Source: Sympetrum striolatum
Taxonomy: Eukaryota; Arthropoda; Insecta; Odonata; Libellulidae
Assembly: GCA_947579665.1 (NCBI GenBank)
Contig: OX388349.1
Location: 41,611,854 to 41,675,853, forward strand
DNA length: 64,000 nt
Reading direction: 5' to 3'
Part shown: piece after piece, positions 1-11,010 of the stretch
Position numbering within the stretch: position 1 is the first letter of the stretch
Layout of the letters: every line of letters begins with the position of its first letter
The notes under the pieces: generated by a model
What the model was told of the DNA's origin: nothing
Databases searched by the model: none
Seen by the model: only the letters and a program-made list of their open reading frames with translations
Program-made: the position numbers and the translations under genes

Positions 1-790
1 ATTTTTATACCCGACAGAAATACTTATTTTCCTAACAAGGAAGCAAAATAAGTTCTTTTAGTTTTTATTGTAAATATTTCGTAAATTAAGTGATACCATA
101 CATATGTTATTAATTAATTACCTGGATTTATAATTGAGTTATTTTCTTAAATATAATTTTCTTCGCATCAATCATTGAATGTCTCAAGAATTTTCCCACA
201 AGGCTGAATCTCGTAATTTGGTCATAGAATGCCAGTTATTTCTGACATTCGCTGCTGGAAATGCGTTTACGTCATAAACTTTTTTGCTAAAGCTAGAGAA
301 GTAATGGTTATACCGAATTATTGGGAGAATTGAGTGATAAAATGAGGTATTTAATTCCTTTCCTTTCGCTCTTATAGAGACATTATCAATGCAGGTCAAT
401 AAACTGATTTTTAAAGAGAAAGAGTTATCGAGGAAATAATGACATCCCTATTTGGGTGTTAAATAAAGAATGTCAAGAAATTGCACATTTGGTGCAAGTA
501 GACAACGTTCACGAAGTGTATGGCAGAGACAACCGATGACGGAATGGTCGATGACCCGATGTACATTTCCATTCTCCGCTCTTCACTTTATTAATGGTAG
601 CTGCTGGTTTTTGCGGCTGCTTTGGGGAACTGTATATATTTCTTGCGGTAACTCCTGAGCCGTCCTCGAGGTCCGAAGTCGTTCTAATGGTAAGAGTTAA
701 CCGTTGAGTGGAGTCTTGGGATGAATTCGACGGTAACTTAGTCGGAGTGAATAAACAAGTACGTACAAAAGGGGGAGGAGTGAGTTTCTT
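1..790. other. Non-coding, no recognised feature
   Basis: AT-rich sequence with a slightly GC-richer stretch around 480-760. Short reading frames on both strands show no domain, signal peptide or family motif. I see no repeat partner elsewhere in the window. Confidence 0.6.
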
Positions 791-1187
791 ATCATTATCT
801 TAGCCTAAGACTTTAATATTTTATTCGTATGTAAATAAAATGAATAAATCCAAAATAATTCAATAAACCGTTAAAGCTTATTAAAGAATTCGGGCGAGAG
901 TTTCCAATAATCGGTGCCAGATTTCTAATTCAAGTTTCTCATCATGATATTTCTCTAATGAATACTATATTTTTACAATAGGTTTCTTTTAATATATTTT
1001 GTTGCGGAAGAGATCTTCCAAAATCAAGTCTAATAAAACCAACGAATTTTCAAAATGTTATCCGTAGAGAGTTACTCTATGATGTTATCTATATAAAAAG
1101 CGAAAAGATAAAAATTATAACTTCATTGTTACTAGTGAATTGTCTTAAATATTTGGAATTACCATATGCATAAAATATTATTAGTTT
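791..1187 (+). repeat. Dispersed repeat R1, copy a
   Basis: This ~400-bp stretch aligns by eye with 6018-6424 in the same orientation, about three quarters identical with small indels. Shared blocks run in the same order: TCATTATCTTAGCCTA at the start, ATTCGGGCGA, AGATCTTCCAAAATC, and CTTAAATATTTG near the end. No reading frame, terminal inverted repeat or target duplication is evident, so the class of element is unknown. It could be an old interspersed repeat or part of an ancient local duplication. Confidence 0.7.
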
Positions 1188-1439
1188 TAATGTTACTGTT
1201 TTATAAAATGTTCAAAATTAAGAATCAGCTATATATTTCAATAACTTTTTTTATGTAGACCAATATGAAATGAAACGGCTGTCTTTTTTTCAGCACCTAT
1301 TATCATTGATTTCCCTAAATTCTATAATTCTGAATTTCATTGTAAAATTGTTATTTTCTTTTGTATCTTATCGCTGTAACTGCCTACAAAATAATTTAAA
1401 ACTTCAACGACGGAAAATATTTATTGATTTTCGTTAATA

Positions 1440-2090
1440 AATATTTAACTCCCTCCCGAAGGCAGTATGCCTTACATATAATCACAAAATTTACAAATAT
1501 ATGTTAAAATTTACTGCAATCATACAATATTTCACAATTTACAACTATCATACAATATTTCAAAATTTACTTCAATATTACAATATTTAAAAAAATAAAA
1601 TAATACTAAAAGAAAATCACGAAAACCTTTTAATTTTATTCATGAATTCATTTTAGGAAGAGAGAAAACGTTCTAGAACTTCTCCAGTTAATGTGTTCTA
1701 TTCTATTATTCCCCGATTTAGAAATGAATATTTTCAAACATCTGTTCTCAGTTTAGGAGTAGCCACTTTGTGATTGTGGTCCTATCTTCCGAGGTGATCC
1801 AGTTCCCTGAGTCTATTGTTTAATTCTTTCAACGAAGGATTTCCAGTAATAGTTTTGTATATATTCCCTAACCTTTTTACTAGCCGTCTAAATTCTAATT
1901 TTTCCCAGACAAATTCTCCAACCATTGCAGTGACGGTATCTGTTCTCCCATATCTACCCAACATGAATCTTGCTGCTCTTCTTTAAACATTTTCTAATTC
2001 CTCTGTTAGTCCTTTTTGGTGTGGATCCCAAATGCTATCACCATACTCAAGCATAGGCCAAACAAGTATTAAGTATGCCATTTTCAGATA
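1440..2090 (-). pseudogene. CR1/L2-like non-LTR retrotransposon, reverse transcriptase C-terminus and 3' region
   Basis: The minus strand between about 2090 and 1640 encodes the tail of a non-LTR reverse transcriptase. Reading downstream it gives LVWPMLEYGDSIWDPHQKG, the usual motif after the RT core, then RRAARFMLGRYGRTD, then a degraded block containing KYSFLNR where families of this type usually have a W-N-x-L-P motif. A stop replaces the residue just before RRAARF and further in-frame stops follow, so the copy is dead. Everything upstream (endonuclease and RT catalytic core) is missing, the usual 5' truncation. The AT-rich sequence 1640-1440 is the 3' untranslated part: its minus strand contains TATGTAAGGC and a tract ending in AATAAATATT. 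The same 3' region recurs on the plus strand at 62340-62690. Clade assignment (CR1/L2/jockey-like) is by motif style only. Confidence 0.85.
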
Positions 2091-2580
2091 TCACAAAAAA
2101 CTAAGTGAGTTCCCAAGTGCGTGCAGAAGGCTTAATGAAGAGTTGGAGGCGGATGGGGAAGCGTTTTGAAGGTCCCTGTTTCCCATGGTCTCCCTTGTAA
2201 TGAGCGTGCTAAACATCCCGCGGGGAAGACCGCTCTTATAATAAGCTCGATCAGGAATGCTTCGGAAGCGAACTCTTCGACCACGCCCACCGAACCTCCT
2301 ACGCAATGGACCACCGTTCCCATTAAGCGAACCAATCGAACGTTTACTCCCGCATTTTTTCAATCGGCGGCCGCCTCCGTTCCGGCACAGTTTTGAATTC
2401 ACTTACCTCTCTAATGCCTATTTGATGAGACTTTATCATTTGAAATGGCGGGGTCTTGAGCCACCTATTACCGGAGGGGTTCCCGTGATTTTTATCTCCT
2501 TTTTGCTCGTTATGGAAGGGAATAGGGATACTGATTGAATAGTTAAGGCGACGGTCCATGGTTTTTACATTAAGGAGGCC
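2091..2580. other. GC/CpG-richer unique patch
   Basis: Composition changes abruptly from the AT-rich retrotransposon fragment to a GC-richer stretch with many CpG dinucleotides. Overlapping frames of 60-100 codons occur on both strands, as expected when stop codons are diluted by GC, and none shows a known motif. Could be conserved non-coding DNA; no function can be read from it. Confidence 0.45.
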
Positions 2581-2979
2581 TTAGAGGTGTGCAGTAGACG
2601 TTTCCGAGTGCTCTGGATATATATATATATATTTTCCGGACGGACCCATTTTTTGTTCCGCGGATTCAATGCTCGTCTAGAGGTGGGTAATTTTTCCGTC
2701 ATTAATGCCACTTGCTTCTTAAAATATCTAAATCTCTATCTTTTTTTCTTGAATCATTCCATTACTTTCAATTAGCTCCGTAAGTTTTGACTGCTTTTTG
2801 ATTGATCTGTAGCTTCTCAGAGGAGAAATATAAGAATTTGTAATTAAGGTCTAAGCTAGTTTCGATATGAAACTTGTAGACAAAAGGCAAATTTGCAAAT
2901 AACTGGATTTACACAAGCAGTTCACCTTGTTTTTAATTCTCACAGTATTAATTCCAGTTTTTAAGCATCGAAATTGAAT

Positions 2980-3060
2980 ATATTTATTATTTATTTATTT
3001 ATTACATAATATTACAGCAGTTAGTCTCAAGGACAGGTTTCGACAACTTTTACCAAAATC
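2980..3060 (-). mobile_element. Probable non-LTR retrotransposon 3' tail
   Basis: Read on the minus strand, a segment containing CCTGTCCTTGAGACTAACTG is followed by TAATAAATAAATAAATAAT. Unique sequence followed by a short A-rich tandem tail is the usual 3' end of non-LTR elements. A similar arrangement lies at 16610-16690 (plus). No coding part remains. The AT-rich sequence 3061-3290 may be more of its 3' region. Confidence 0.35.
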
Positions 3061-6017
3061 AATTCGAATAATATTTCTGATTATCGATACAATATGACAA
3101 CATATAGCATCTTAATCATTTTAAGAATTTATAAATGTATTTTATATACGTACAAGTACCCGATTACAAAACAATTGCTAACCAACTACATAAAATATAA
3201 GCATACATAAATAAAACATAATATAATCACAAAATTTTATATAGAATATATCTATACGTTAATATATGTCCAATTCACAAGTATAATTCTGAACGAGGCT
3301 AATACTTTTTGAAACACAACTTTTTTGAAAATCTGTTTGTTTGTATTTTTATGTTTGGTGAATCAATCAGGTGATATAAATTCCATTCCGGGTAATTTAT
3401 GACGTATATGTCCTTTACGAACTGTTAATTAACTGTAGCTGTACATACACGAAACATTCAACCTGCAATATTCTTCTCCGTGTCATTAAAACAAGTCGGA
3501 AACAATGTAAAACGGGGATTACAGCAGCTCATTTGATTGTTTCAGCATCGTTAGCCAGATGCCTTTGTTAAATTTCCGCTAAAATTCTGTCCTGCTCTAC
3601 GTAGGTTGCAGAACGATTTTAAACTCAATAAGCCGATCACGTAGATTTCTCCCGAAGTAATGCGTTATGACGCATTGCTCTTCACTGTAAAATATGAATA
3701 CATTCTGCCGTTAAAGCTCTCCTATTACTTAACTCTCCAATTAATTAGACGGTATTTCGTCATCCATCTGTTTTCATGAAATGAGAAATTCATTATTAAT
3801 GCATGAATCAAATGCATCCATGAGAGAATGCAGCAAATAATTACTTTGATTACATAGTACAAATCATTACAAAATTAAATAGTACGTAACTCATTTAATT
3901 TATTACAGTTCCATCAAAATAAAATATAAATATCTAAAGTGAGAAGAAATATACATTTGAGTTCTCAATCGAGTGCGCTTAATCTAGATCATCATGGGGT
4001 TTGAACTCTATTTGAACAAATAATTCAATAATTAACTGAAAAAATATGTATCAAATTCACGTAATAGAAGTTAATTTCATCTTTTATTTTCAATAAGTTG
4101 GGTTGAATGTTAAAAAAAGTACTCTTACATCTCTAGGTGAGTTTCCAGTTGGTTAAACGCACTTGAAAACAAAGAGTGAAAAAAGTCTTGCATGCGTGCC
4201 AGAATTTTATTATTACTATTTTCCTGGCCATCAAAAATTTATCGAATGAGCTCCTATTACAGTAATTAGGCAACATTCACATTATACTCTTAACGATCAT
4301 GGTAATCGCGGAGGTAATTTATGGTCATGTTTCATGAACCTTTTACATACATCATGGATGCAAAGGAAATAACAGGTTGGTCGTAAAACCAAAGAGTTGC
4401 ACCTTTTTTCTTTACGAATCTCCTCGTAAAGAAACGTTCGAAGAGGTATTTTTTGTCTCCGATCTCTCGAGCCTCGTCATCTTTTAAATTCATCGATAAT
4501 TTGAATGACATAAATGATTCGTAAACAAATTTTCTCCTGAGCCCGTCTTTAAAGGGAATTTATAATGCTATTTAAAGTTTTTTTTATATTATAAGGGTGT
4601 AGTACCGATGAAGACACTGCCACTTTGCCTATTCTTTTACTTACAAGAATCGTAAAGTTATCGCACACTAAAAAATGTACATGGTAGTGCAATATTCAAC
4701 CGCATATAAAGAAATTGGTAATTTTCTTCGGTGCATTCATCATCATATCATTATTAATTCATTTTAAATTTTGGATAGGTTGTAAACCAGTTGGTAGAGG
4801 TCTTGATTATGGATACTCAGCACTTATACTGACATTTTGGACATACATAGTAAAAATGCTATAAAATAACGATTAAAAATATTAGTTATTTTTATAATAA
4901 TAATGTTTATTTTTCTCTCAGCATGTTTCCTAGAAAGGCAAGAATTATTTCATTGGTGTATAATTTCATATAAAATTTATAAGATAATACTAAAAAAAGA
5001 TACATACCCAGATACGATAAAAAATTAAATTACAAAGTACGTAAACAACGAATTCTATAGGTGTTGAAGTAATGAAAAAAATTGTTTTTAGAATAGCGTG
5101 CATAAGGGTAGAATTTATTTGAGATATAAAACATTTTAATCATAAATAAGAATGATTCGAACCATGTTATCTTCCTAGTACTATTATTATTTGATATGAA
5201 ACAGAAAAAAGAGACATTTATATTCCTGAAAATCATTTACTACGCATTAATCATTACAATTTACTAGTGAATTGCATAAATACGTAATACTGCGCGTTCA
5301 CCAAATAATAACAACAGTTCTGAAGATTCTGCCATCGTGAAATTATTCTGAGGTGATAGATGTTTTTCCTAACGTAAATACAAAACTACTTTGAAGTGAA
5401 TACTAGAGTTTTAATTTTTAATGGTAGGAACATATTTATGCTATTCAGCTATGACTACAACTTCTACACAAAATGATAATTTTTTTATGAACGTATCGCG
5501 AAAATCATGAAAATTAAATACTTATCTTATTTCAAGGGAACAACTTTGAATCAACAATTGAAGTAATGGTTTGCACCTGTTCTCGTATACATCATTATTT
5601 ATCTTCGAAGAGTATAGCAGCAAGTAAGCAAATCGAATTTTTGCATCACTCGACGTTTTCTTTGCTTTCGTAATACCCCTAAGGCGAATGCGTCAACTCG
5701 TCGCAGCTAACAAATCCGAATTTCGACACGCAGCGTTCACAAGGCCATATACGGCATCCTACATTGTGCCGATACAAAGTTCGGTGATGGAACATCGATG
5801 ACGATCCATCTTCTTTGTGATATGAAGCATTCATTAATTTCTGATAAAGACGTACAGGCCGTCGTCGGTCTATTAAACTCGATATCCGATCTTATCGGAT
5901 TGTAACGCAAACCTACTTCCGTTCCTCAAAAGAGATGGAATTGAAATCCTTTCCATTGTTTTGACATCTGCCAAGTCATTTGATCAATTGTGTTTACCTA
6001 AGGAGGTTTTAGATGAC
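3061..6017. other. Non-coding, AT-rich, no recognised feature
   Basis: No convincing reading frame, RNA gene or repeat. A GC-richer patch with several CpGs lies around 5640-5960. The 68-codon minus frame at 5030-5236 is low-complexity F/Y/N-rich sequence and is treated as chance. Confidence 0.55.
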
Positions 6018-6424
6018 ATCATTATCTTAGCCTACGACTTTATTTTTTTATTCATCTATAAATAATTTGAATACATTTAAGGGAATTCAGTAATCAGTTA
6101 AAGGTTGTTAAAGTATTCGGGCGATAGTTTAAAATAATCCATCTAAGAATTCTAAAACTAGTTTCTTATAACAGCATCTTACCATAATATTTTTAATGAA
6201 TTATAGTATCTCATAAAAGGTATGTTTTAATTTATTTAGTTGAGGAATAGATCTTCCAAAATCGAGTCAAATAAAATCGAGGAATTTGCAAATTTTATCC
6301 GTACAGATTTTCGATACATATGTTGTAATAAAAAAGAAAAAATTATGAAAATAATATCTTTACTGTTATCGGTGAATAATCTTAAATATTTGCATAATGC
6401 AAATGCATAATATATTATAAGTTA
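6018..6424 (+). repeat. Dispersed repeat R1, copy b
   Basis: Second copy of the family described at 791-1187, same orientation and about 5.2 kb away. The matching blocks (ATCATTATCTTAGCCTA, TATTCGGGCGA, ATAGATCTTCCAAAATCGAG, TCTTAAATATTTGCATA) occur in the same order. Divergence is spread evenly, which fits an old repeat. Confidence 0.7.
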
Positions 6425-7899
6425 GGAAAAGTCAATACAACAGATTTCCTGAAAACGTTTATGGGATAAGAGCATTTGAATTATATTCGTTTGCAACAAG
6501 AATTGATTCATCTTGTGAAAATCTAAGAAACCGGGGATTACGATTCGAAGGGCTATATTCCAATCTTTTCGAGATGGGATTAAAGAGAAAATTTTTCTTG
6601 TTGCACTTCAGAGAAAGCTCATAGTAATTTCTTTTCGAACACTTTTTGAAGATGGATGTAACCACCAAATTTGTTAACGTGTCTTGCAAAGAGAATTTTG
6701 AGAAATGGTATTAAGCTTGCAGTAAAAAGAATATTTAAATACATAGACATTTGATCTTTTAACGTTTAATGTAAAATCCTTACTCTAATTTCTTTCGATA
6801 AAATTCATAAAAATTAGCTTCGAAGCTTGGGCACATTTACCAACTGATTGTGTAATGTGTGTTATCCAAAATTCCATAACTTGGCCAGTAGATAAATATG
6901 TGACTAGCACCGATATAATGAATGTATTAATGTACCCCTAAAATTAAAATCTTAAAATTAACTAAACCTAATTAAACATAATTACAAATTATATGATTTG
7001 AGGACATCAGTGTTTGCAATTAAATCAAAATATGTACAAGTTATATACATATATATATATATACTTCAAAAAGAGGTGAAAGGAAATTTCTGCAGGTTTA
7101 TGTTTTACATTTTTATGAATATTTAATTTATTTTTTGTGTGGATTTTTTATGTTCTTATGTTTTTCTTATATTTATTACTATTTTTATGTAGAACATTTT
7201 TAAAATTAATTCACAAACCTGAGAGAATAAAGGAACTAAAAGGTATTGGCAATTTACAGTTTATATGAAAGGATTTACAGAGTTAAGTACATAAAACCGA
7301 AAAATAAACAAAATACACTAAGTTTAAGATATTTTTGAGGCAAACTTTTACGATGCCTAATACTAATAATTTCATAATGGCCAATGATGGAAAGGAATTT
7401 GGTTAATTAATTTTTGATAGAATTTGTTTGTCTAGTTTTCCTACAAATTTGGGAAAAGTGGTTTACTTAAATGAAAATGCCCTCTTTCTTCGAAATTCTG
7501 TTTCAGTTACATATATCATATGACAATCACTTATTACTAATAACAGCCTTATTTAGTTAGATAAAGAAATTTCCCAACAACGGAAATTTAAGTAGCAATT
7601 CATGACTAAGATTTTACGGTTTTTTCTCCAAAGAAAATCAATGTTACATCTCGATAACTGTTTTACTGCAAGTGTACAGTGACATTAAGTGGTATAATAA
7701 TCACAAATTTCTATCGAGAATGGAATGCCATCCCCTTTAACACTCTATTTAGTAGTGGATCTTAGATTATCTATGAAATAGGAAGAGCAGAAGTTTTACT
7801 CTCTAACACATAAACGTGTATATTGTTAGCATTACACATTTGCTTAGCGTTAGAGACGAGTGGATAGCAAATTCATGAATTTTCTGCCTATTGCAAAAA
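6425..7899. other. Non-coding, AT-rich, no recognised feature
   Basis: A very short TA run lies near 7047-7062. The 76-codon minus frame at 6459-6689 has no family motif. Nothing else stands out. Confidence 0.5.
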
Positions 7900-8543
7900 G
7901 TTTTTCCTTATCTTTTTATGCGATTACTATTTTATTACTATCTTTATCTAAGAGGAACGAGATGGATGGGGTTCAGTCAATCCATTTAAATAGCAGTAAA
8001 GCCTCTTCATTTTGCTTTAAAGCTCTATTTTAGACTGCACGCCGTTTGCTTGGAAGGTTCTTGAAATTACGTATAAAGATAATAATGACAGATAACAAAG
8101 CAACAGACTAATGGAACAGATGAGACTGATGGAATTACTAATGAGATTAAATCTATCTATCTAAGACATAAGAGTTTAAATTCACATTCTTAGATAGAAA
8201 AACACACAGAGGAAAGATTTGGAAAATATGTGGAAATCGTAGGGAAATTTGTAAAAATAATTCTATTATTTCTCTCTTTACCTTTCGTGCTTTTTAGAAA
8301 GGATTCAAGCGTATTTCGTTTTCCTTGATATCTTTTCCTTAATATTCCTCAACTAAGTGAAGAGTAAATCAGTTTCATAACGTTATTTATCTTCAAAAAA
8401 GGGGCTTAAAATAAGCCATTCCACGTGCACGGACTAATTTTGACAAAGCGAATGCATAAACCAGATTTTACTGACTATTTCATAGAGCGTTTTTCTCATC
8501 TTTGTCTGCGATTTATCTTTTATTACCATCTTTATGTAAGAGG
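7900..8543 (+). repeat. Repeat R2 copy a (8001-8441) flanked by short direct repeats
   Basis: The core 8001-8441 aligns with 19143-19552 in the same orientation (roughly 70-75% by eye); shared blocks include GGTTCTTGAAATTACG, ACAGATAACAA, TATTATTTCTCTCTTTACCT and CATAACGTTATTTATCTTC. The core is bracketed by a ~56-bp direct repeat, 7900-7955 and 8489-8543, sharing TTTTATTAC, ATCTTTAT and AAGAGG in order. The second core copy lacks these flanks, so they may be an older local duplication rather than element termini. No coding capacity is evident. Confidence 0.65.
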
Positions 8544-8633
8544 CATTACTGAGGGAAAATTTAAGCGAAAAAGGCAGTATTCAAAGGGAAGGAAAAGGTA
8601 AAAGATTTTGAATGATGTAGAAGTCGGAATGAT

Positions 8634-8860
8634 TAAAATTAAATTGAAAGAGTGTCATGTCGGGAACTTTAGGACAGAGGAACCAATATTAGTGTAAAAG
8701 AACTCTGTCTTAAAGATACCAATTAGTATTAAACGTGTTATGACGTATAGGAACATTACAGAAGGATATTCAGGTTTTTATACAATTAAGTGGTATATTA
8801 GAAAGAGTAATGTCAGGGATTTTAGTGCACAGAAACTTACTGTATAGTAGAAGAACTGGT
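8634..8860 (+). repeat. Degenerate ~154-bp tandem pair
   Basis: 8634-8707 and 8783-8860 resemble one another: both carry GAAAGAGT followed by ATGTC, GGGA, a CAGA/CACAGAAAC block and AAGAACT. Identity is modest. The second copy abuts the hAT insertion site, so the hAT element apparently landed in repeated DNA. Confidence 0.4.
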
Positions 8861-11010
8861 ACAGGCAGCGGCGCTTCCAGGATTTGCCAATGGGAGGGGT
8901 TCAAGGAAACGAAAACATGCCTACCTTACAGGAGCTAGTATATTCATTACTTATTACAAATATATCAATTCTTTCAAAAACTGAATACATCGAAAAACAG
9001 AGGAGTTTAACAATGAGGTAGCCAACTGATTACACTTTCCAAGATAGTAGTTTACATCAGTGAACTATTGGAAAATTATCACAAGTGTTGTTTGGATACG
9101 TTCAATATCTATTAAAAAGTCATTTTTTTCTAAGCTGAAGTTTTTTAGTGCTGTAGATATAAACTTCTTGATTCTTTGAGCGTTCTTTCTTCCAAGAGGT
9201 TTCCAAGCGTGAGAAGGAAAAAATTAGTTACGATTATTTGGCAAGCGACATAAAACGTAATATCCACTCATTAGATCCCCACATTGGCGCGCCCATGCTT
9301 ACTTGAATATCTTTCGTCATTAGACTATATCATCAGCAGGTTTCTTAGGAGTGACTTCATCCCTTGTTTTCAAAATTGATTTCTCTTCTAAGAACCAAAA
9401 ATCATTTATATCGAATGAAATTTTCTGGTAGGCTTACAATTAAGCCAGATTTCGTTTTATGTATTAGCTAAGTATTCAGTTGAATTCGTCACAAACCGAA
9501 CATTAAAAACTCGGATGCATTAAAAAAACAGTATACTCTTGATTATAGTTGATATTATAATTGAATTTGCAGAATTAAAGTTACACACCATGGTGAAAAA
9601 ATTAAGTCGTCCACTTACAATTATTTATACCAAGTAGTAGTTACGTTGTTTAACCAGAAGAGAGCTGACGCAAATCTAGTCTTACGCATTGTGTTCAAAG
9701 AAAACAAAATTTTTCCATGAATTGAAATTTTGAAGGGGCATTGCATGACCACGTGGTTGACAGGATAAGTCATGAGGTTCGTTGGATTCTATTACCAGAG
9801 AAAACATTTGTGAAGGAGTAAAAAGGAAGCTGGAGAATTTAAGCCACAGTTTTATCAGTTCATAAAATTTATTTCAAGCCATCAAGTCACTGTTCCGATA
9901 AATCTGTGCGTACCTTACGAGCACAATACCTTTTAGCTGACTGATTCGCTTCCAAAATGGTATATTATTAATAAAATCGTCGAAAATTATATTTTAGTGA
10001 TAAGTTGTATTGCTAAATACTTCTTCAAATTTCTACGGAAATTCGGTTATCGAATTATTTTCGTAAATATACAGCAAAATAACAGGTAATCAAAAAATAA
10101 GGATCAGTACATTCTCTGTCATCCCGAGAAATGAAGATTCTTCTGTACAGACTTTTTATCGTCCAGAATGCTTATTAAAGGAACCAGTGCCTCTTGAACT
10201 GTCGCTAAACTCATTTACAGGTGTGCCCTCCGATAACAGCTGTAAAAAAGGCAATCCTAATTTAGGCATCCAATAATGGTCATTTCACAAATAAAACCAC
10301 ATAGCCTTTAACTTACGTTTTTCCGATAGAGGCCTTGAGCTATTCGCGGATTGCAAAAAAGAAACATTTCGGATGTCTATCTGTACCTAATGAAATCTAA
10401 ACTAAACTCTCCTTCGAACTGTTTACTTTGAATTTCTCAAAAGCACTACTTACGAGTCTAGCTTTCTATTCACACCCTCAAAACCGTTAAGTGCGGAAGA
10501 TCTAACTAAGCGTTTTATCAATCTGTTGGTCTCTTAAACGTAATCTTAATCTCTGTTTTCTGGGTGAAAGTTTCGAATTACTTTTCGAATGTTCCCTTGT
10601 TTTTTTGCGAGGAGTAAACGAATCAGCACATTTGAATTTTTTTCTTGGGAATCTTATCTTATGGTGTGAGTCATCTAACTAAAGGATAGGCCTAAGAAGT
10701 TCATAGGTTGAACATTGAGTGCAAAACACTCGTATCTTAGTGTCCCATTGATATCTATGTCGGCTCTAGGTCTCCTCTACTACCGAAAACTTTACCTTGG
10801 CTGAAATCGGAGCCATATTTACGGGTATGCGGAGCTTTTGCTGAATTTATCAAGCAGTGTATCTCTAAGACTTGCGTGATGATTGGGGCTTTGTACTCCT
10901 CAACAGAAAAAAAAGCTCAGAGCTAGTCATAGGACTTGAATCTTGGGGGGGGGGGGGGGGGGGTTGAACCCCTATACCCCCCCCCCCCTCGCTGCGCCAC
11001 TGGGTACAGG
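8858..11010. mobile_element. hAT-superfamily DNA transposon, non-autonomous or decayed, with 8-bp target duplication
   Basis: The octamer GGTACAGG occurs exactly at 8858-8865 and 11003-11010 and brackets a 2137-bp element (8866-11002). Its ends are inverted: left CAGCGGCGC, right (complemented) CAGTGGCGCAGCG. An 8-bp duplication with short CAG...CTG ends is the hallmark of hAT elements. Both subterminal regions contain GGGGTTCAA. The right end also has a run of 19 G (10945-10963) and a run of 12 C (10977-10988) around TTGAACCCCTATA, able to fold back. I find no hAT transposase domain (zinc finger or C-terminal dimerisation region); internal frames are short and broken. Perfect target duplications suggest the insertion is younger than the coding decay, so mobilisation in trans is likely. 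Confidence 0.85.

Noticed and set aside
4789..4806. CCAGTTGGTAGAGG, A-box-like
   Set aside because: No B box downstream and no repeat partner; probably chance.
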